NCBI GenBank assembly: GCA_040758525.1
Contig: JBFLVQ010000138.1
Span: 1 to 16,253 of the forward strand
Direction of reading: 5' to 3'
DNA from: JBFLVQ01 sp040758525
GTDB taxonomy: Bacteria > Acidobacteriota > Blastocatellia > Chloracidobacteriales > JADJPF01
Length of the DNA stretch: 16,253 nucleotides
This document shows, one piece after another, positions 14,040-16,253 of this stretch. Under the pieces are notes generated by a model. It was not told the DNA's origin. It saw only the letters and a list, made by a program, of their open reading frames with translations, and did not search any database. The stretch's first letter is position 1. Each line of letters begins with the position of its first letter. The position numbers and the translations under genes are program-made.

Positions 14040-15287
14040 CTAGTAATGTCCACCACATTCGCTGATCAATCGCATCACTGACTTGCTTACCCAGTCCTGA
14101 TCATGAAACTGCTTGCCCCATGCCAATGGTGTGACATCAAAGTATTCATGCATCGTCTCATCTGTAACGAATCGTAACTGTTTCCGTAGTGATGCACGGA
14201 CATTGGGATCAGCTCCATTATCCAGTAGTAAGCGGGCGAAGGCGTCATCTTTACGCAGGCTGACACGATAAGGCTGTGAGACTACGCAGCCAAACAATGC
14301 GGTGTGCCCACCAAAGCCATCGGTATCGATCGCGGCCTTGGTATTCACGTCGGCACCATGTTCGATTAACCAGCGTGCGATCTCGATCTCGTCATTATCG
14401 ACACATAGATGTAGCAGCGTTGTGCCAGCTAGCGGCGTTCCATGTAGTGCTAGCAATTTGTCAGTATGACACCCCAACTCGGGCGGATAGATATCTTCGT
14501 GTGAGAAGGTACGGGTAAGTAGATCTGGATCGCGTTGTAGATGCTTTTCGAGCAGATCGAGCCGGCCACGGTGCACCGCCATTGGTGGTGTGTCTGGCAG
14601 GTCTATACCATGCTTAGCAAACAGTTCGAGACACTGATGCTTTCCCTGCGGATTACGACAATAGGTTTCTAGAACCAATGCAACTGGTGCGAGTCTGTTG
14701 CCATGTTTATCGCTGATTGCGGCACCTAGGTCGAGCAGAAATGCGAGACCTGAACCATTCTGTGTCTCAGTTGGCCCCATTATGGAATCAATGGTAGGGC
14801 GGGCGCCCATAGCGTACAACTGTCGAGCAGTGTCGAGCCGACCTTGCAAGCAGGCGCGTTCGAATGCAAGCTGCAAGTCAGTTGCGCCTAGAGAATGTAA
14901 CATCGCAATGATACGGTCGCGCCCAAGGTTTGCGGCGTACGACATCGGTGGACCCCAATTACCCTTCACTCCACGTGCATCTTCGTGTAGCAATCTTGGA
15001 TGCTTCAACACTAAATCGCGTAAGGTGTCGGGATCGTCGCGCCAGATCGCATCAGTGATTCGACAGGCAAGCACAAGGCGTGGCCAACTCGATAGACCAT
15101 AGCTACGAGCAAGTACTAGTTGCGCCTGTGCGAGCTTGGTGTCTACGGGTTCGATCCGCTTTGTATAATACTTCTGTAATTGTGCGGTCGCAGATAGATC
15201 TCCTCGATGAATATCGCGGAGCAGATCCTTAGCTTGTTTCTTAAGTTGATTGAGATCGGGACGGACAGGAAAAGAACGTTCGGCCAT
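14040..15287 (-). CDS. Ankyrin-repeat protein (415 aa)
   Basis: Soluble protein-interaction protein without a signal peptide. The N-terminus has the conserved segment DLNQLKKQAKDLLR, then LAQAQLVLARSYGLSSWPRL (about 11-71), which often precedes ankyrin repeats in bacterial proteins of this type. Degenerate ankyrin units follow. The clearest are at about 288-315 (TTLLHLCVDNDEIEIARWLI, then EHGADVN) and 328-363 (HTALFGCV, then ARLLLDNGADPNV); weaker ones lie near 113-136, 140-163 and 235-252. AAGGAGGT at 15293-15300 on the plus-strand coordinates is a perfect Shine-Dalgarno 5 bases before the ATG. Its leader can fold over that site (see the entry at 15291). Partner and role are unknown. Confidence 0.88.
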   Translation of the reverse strand: MAERSFPVRPDLNQLKKQAKDLLRDIHRGDLSATAQLQKYYTKRIEPVDTKLAQAQLVLARSYGLSSWPRLVLACRITDAIWRDDPDTLRDLVLKHPRLLHEDARGVKGNWGPPMSYAANLGRDRIIAMLHSLGATDLQLAFERACLQGRLDTARQLYAMGARPTIDSIMGPTETQNGSGLAFLLDLGAAISDKHGNRLAPVALVLETYCRNPQGKHQCLELFAKHGIDLPDTPPMAVHRGRLDLLEKHLQRDPDLLTRTFSHEDIYPPELGCHTDKLLALHGTPLAGTTLLHLCVDNDEIEIARWLIEHGADVNTKAAIDTDGFGGHTALFGCVVSQPYRVSLRKDDAFARLLLDNGADPNVRASLRKQLRFVTDETMHEYFDVTPLAWGKQFHDQDWVSKSVMRLISECGGHY

Positions 15288-15596
15288 AATGGACCTCCTT
15301 CATAGTATTGCCCGAGGTCCGCTAGCAGCGGGCGGAAAGGAGGTTCGTATGAACCATAGATAAGCAAGTTGATCAGGTGGACTCGGTCCTGTCCGCGGAC
15401 GGGTGGCGTCCTGCACGCCAGTAGCCAGCATACCCTTGTCTATGGTGGAGGTCAAGATATCTCTGGTTGGATCGCCCTAATAATCTTCTCGGCTATGTTT
15501 CAGAAGATAGTGGCATCAACAAATGTTATGGAAAACAGTTTGTTGCTTAAACAATGTTGGTGTCACTACCCTCAACAACAATTTGCAATTTATATA
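15288..15596. other. Leader and intergenic region with a GC-rich patch
   Basis: No gene supported. Apart from the leader structure at 15291-15344, it holds GGTTC-GTAT-GAACC (15342-15355), a perfect 10-bp palindrome GTCCGCGGAC (15391-15400) and a small hairpin GGCGT-CCTGC-ACGCC (15405-15419). The last two lie in a GC-rich patch at about 15375-15425 that differs from the AT-rich sequence around it. The rest, 15425-15596, shows nothing recognisable. Confidence 0.4.
15291..15344 (-). promoter_or_regulatory. Leader that can sequester the ankyrin gene's Shine-Dalgarno in two ways
   Basis: In the minus-strand transcript the Shine-Dalgarno AAGGAGGT (15293-15300) has a perfect 8-base complement, ACCTCCTT, upstream (15337-15344). 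An overlapping segment, GAGGTCC (15291-15297), also pairs with GGACCTC at 15314-15320. Between them lie competing stems: CCGCT/AGCGG (15319-15331) and GCCCG/CGGGC (15310-15333). The alternatives are mutually exclusive in part, which is the pattern of translational control leaders. Ligand or temperature sensing is not implied by any motif I know. Confidence 0.4.
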
Positions 15597-15941
15597 CTAT
15601 TCATCAGTACATTGGCGACAAGTTTGATTACCTAATTTACTCAAAAATTCACAAAACTCTTTTCTTAGCCCTGATTGGGTAGAAACATTTATATTCAGTA
15701 CTTGATGAGCATCATTTGATGAATTATGGCGAGGCCAATCGGCTAAACCCATTCCATTTGGATCACCTGTTTTAGCAAAATTTGTCCAATACTTCAGCAT
15801 GGTTTCTGCTAACTCTCTTTGAGATTGGTTAGCAGGAATGGTAAGGAAATTATTAAAGACAAATAGCAACTCCTGTCCATGAAAAGCACCAAAACGATTT
15901 AGTTGAGGAAGGTTAAAAACATTAGTAAACTGGTAAATATA
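15597..15941 (-). pseudogene. Type-B carboxylesterase C-terminal fragment, cut by an IS630-type element
   Basis: The minus-strand frame from 15941 reads YIYQFTN, then RFGAFHGQELLFVFNN, then ETMLKYWTNFAKTGDPNGMG and DWPRHN, ending at a stop at 15597-15599. This is the conserved C-terminal part of the alpha/beta-hydrolase carboxylesterase family (pattern YxFT, GAFHGxEL, YWTNFAKTGDPN). The His of GAFHG corresponds to the catalytic histidine of the Ser-Glu/Asp-His triad; the serine and acid would lie upstream, beyond the break. Similarity ends abruptly at the TA dinucleotide 15940-15941, where the IS630-type sequence begins, and an in-frame stop follows. The remainder may lie outside the window on the far side of that element. 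Confidence 0.72.
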
Positions 15942-16253
15942 GGTAAGTGCCTAAGAATAAGAAAACAGGTATAATGACGAAAAATAAAAACCACCAAAGG
16001 AACGAACATAAAGGTCCCAACAAAATTCATAACAGAAATAGAAGAAGAGAAGAAAGAATTAAAGAGAATGATGAAGGAAGCAAAGATCAATAAAGAGAGT
16101 AGTTAGCCAAATCCAAAAAAAACAAATAAAGAAGTAAGTATCGATATCATAAAGCGAATTGTAAAAGAGGCTGGAGCTATTTGGAAGAGAGTAAGAAAAT
16201 CTCTAAAATCAAAACGAGATGAAGAAGAATTTGCACAATGTAAGTGGGAATTA
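15942..16253 (+). mobile_element. IS630-family element, left part, running off the window
   Basis: The element is inferred to start right after the TA at 15940-15941, the target dinucleotide of the IS630/Tc1 superfamily, because the esterase reading stops exactly there. It then reads GGTAAGTGCCTAAGAATAAG and an A-rich stretch leading into transposase sequence. The right end and inverted repeat lie beyond the window, so completeness cannot be judged. Confidence 0.55.
15978..16253 (+). pseudogene. IS630-family transposase, partial, with internal stop
   Basis: The last 49 codons (16107-16253) read TNKEVSIDIIKRIVKEAG, then AIWKRVRKSLKSKRDEEEFA and QCKWEL. This matches the mid-region of IS630 transposases just before the first catalytic Asp (typical sequence: dTIKRxxKKxGxxWKRxRKSLKxKRDxExF, later YFDESGF). 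The same frame upstream is coding-like (EIEEEKKELKRMMKEAKINK) but is interrupted by TAG at 16104-16106, with another stop at 15975-15977. The helix-turn-helix domain usually found in the first 100 residues is missing or unreadable. The copy therefore looks inactivated, unless an error created the stop. The catalytic DDE residues are outside the window. Confidence 0.65.

Noticed and set aside
15401..15419. T-box antiterminator (GGGTGGC followed by a short stem)
   Set aside because: The GGGTGG match is partial, there is no specifier stem or downstream terminator, and no aminoacyl-tRNA synthetase or amino-acid gene follows.
15369..15635. Plus-strand open frame of 88 codons
   Set aside because: It starts at TTG without a ribosome-binding site and overlaps the carboxylesterase fragment on the opposite strand; no family similarity.

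Overview
The window looks like a gene-poor accessory stretch of an Acidobacteriota chromosome. Three things suggest this. First, a PadR-type regulator sits directly upstream of an 878-residue duplicated FtsX/MacB permease, the arrangement known as padR_acidobact plus ADOP. Second, a broken secreted protein at about 13.2-13.8 kb carries an Ig-like domain and an IPT/TIG-like tail of a kind I associate with the Blastocatellia branch. Third, the base composition is moderately AT-rich. The class assignment is inference; the phylum is better supported. No rRNA, tRNA or CRISPR array was seen.

Layout. 0.1-1.0 kb holds a stand-alone LuxR/GerE helix-turn-helix protein, then three tandem 11-bp repeats just upstream of a TATAAT box, then a cytosolic protein of unknown function. 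1.3-4.3 kb is the PadR-ADOP pair, closed by a strong hairpin. 4.7-6.3 kb is an insertion scar: the N-terminal stub of a gene, an intact IS5-family (IS1031-like) element with a TAA target duplication, and an IS66 tnpB remnant. 6.3-7.5 kb is a divergent pair, an HxlR regulator and a DinB-fold protein, sharing a dyad-rich intergenic region. 7.5-10.0 kb holds small genes: a secreted protein with Asp/Gly/Trp repeats and an eight-cysteine tail, a coiled-coil protein and a lipoprotein. 10.1-10.5 kb carries a MITE-like inverted repeat and a possible uracil-DNA-glycosylase remnant.

10.5-12.9 kb holds two divergently transcribed citrate-synthase-family genes. One has an N-terminal DNA-binding helix-turn-helix. 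Between them are two copies of a TTGATTA dyad spaced 21 bp apart, beside a good TTGACA promoter. This is the most coherent candidate regulatory unit in the window: an enzyme that may control its own divergon. 13.2-15.3 kb holds the broken Ig-like protein gene, a possible 42-residue ORF and an ankyrin-repeat gene whose leader can pair its Shine-Dalgarno with two alternative upstream segments. 15.6 kb to the end is a type-B carboxylesterase C-terminus cut by an IS630-type element that runs off the window.

Most neighbouring genes are not in operons; PadR-ADOP is the only clear one. Remnants, two or more insertion elements and frameshifts indicate a region under weak constraint. Gene identities come from reading the translated sequences and recalling family motifs; no database search was run.
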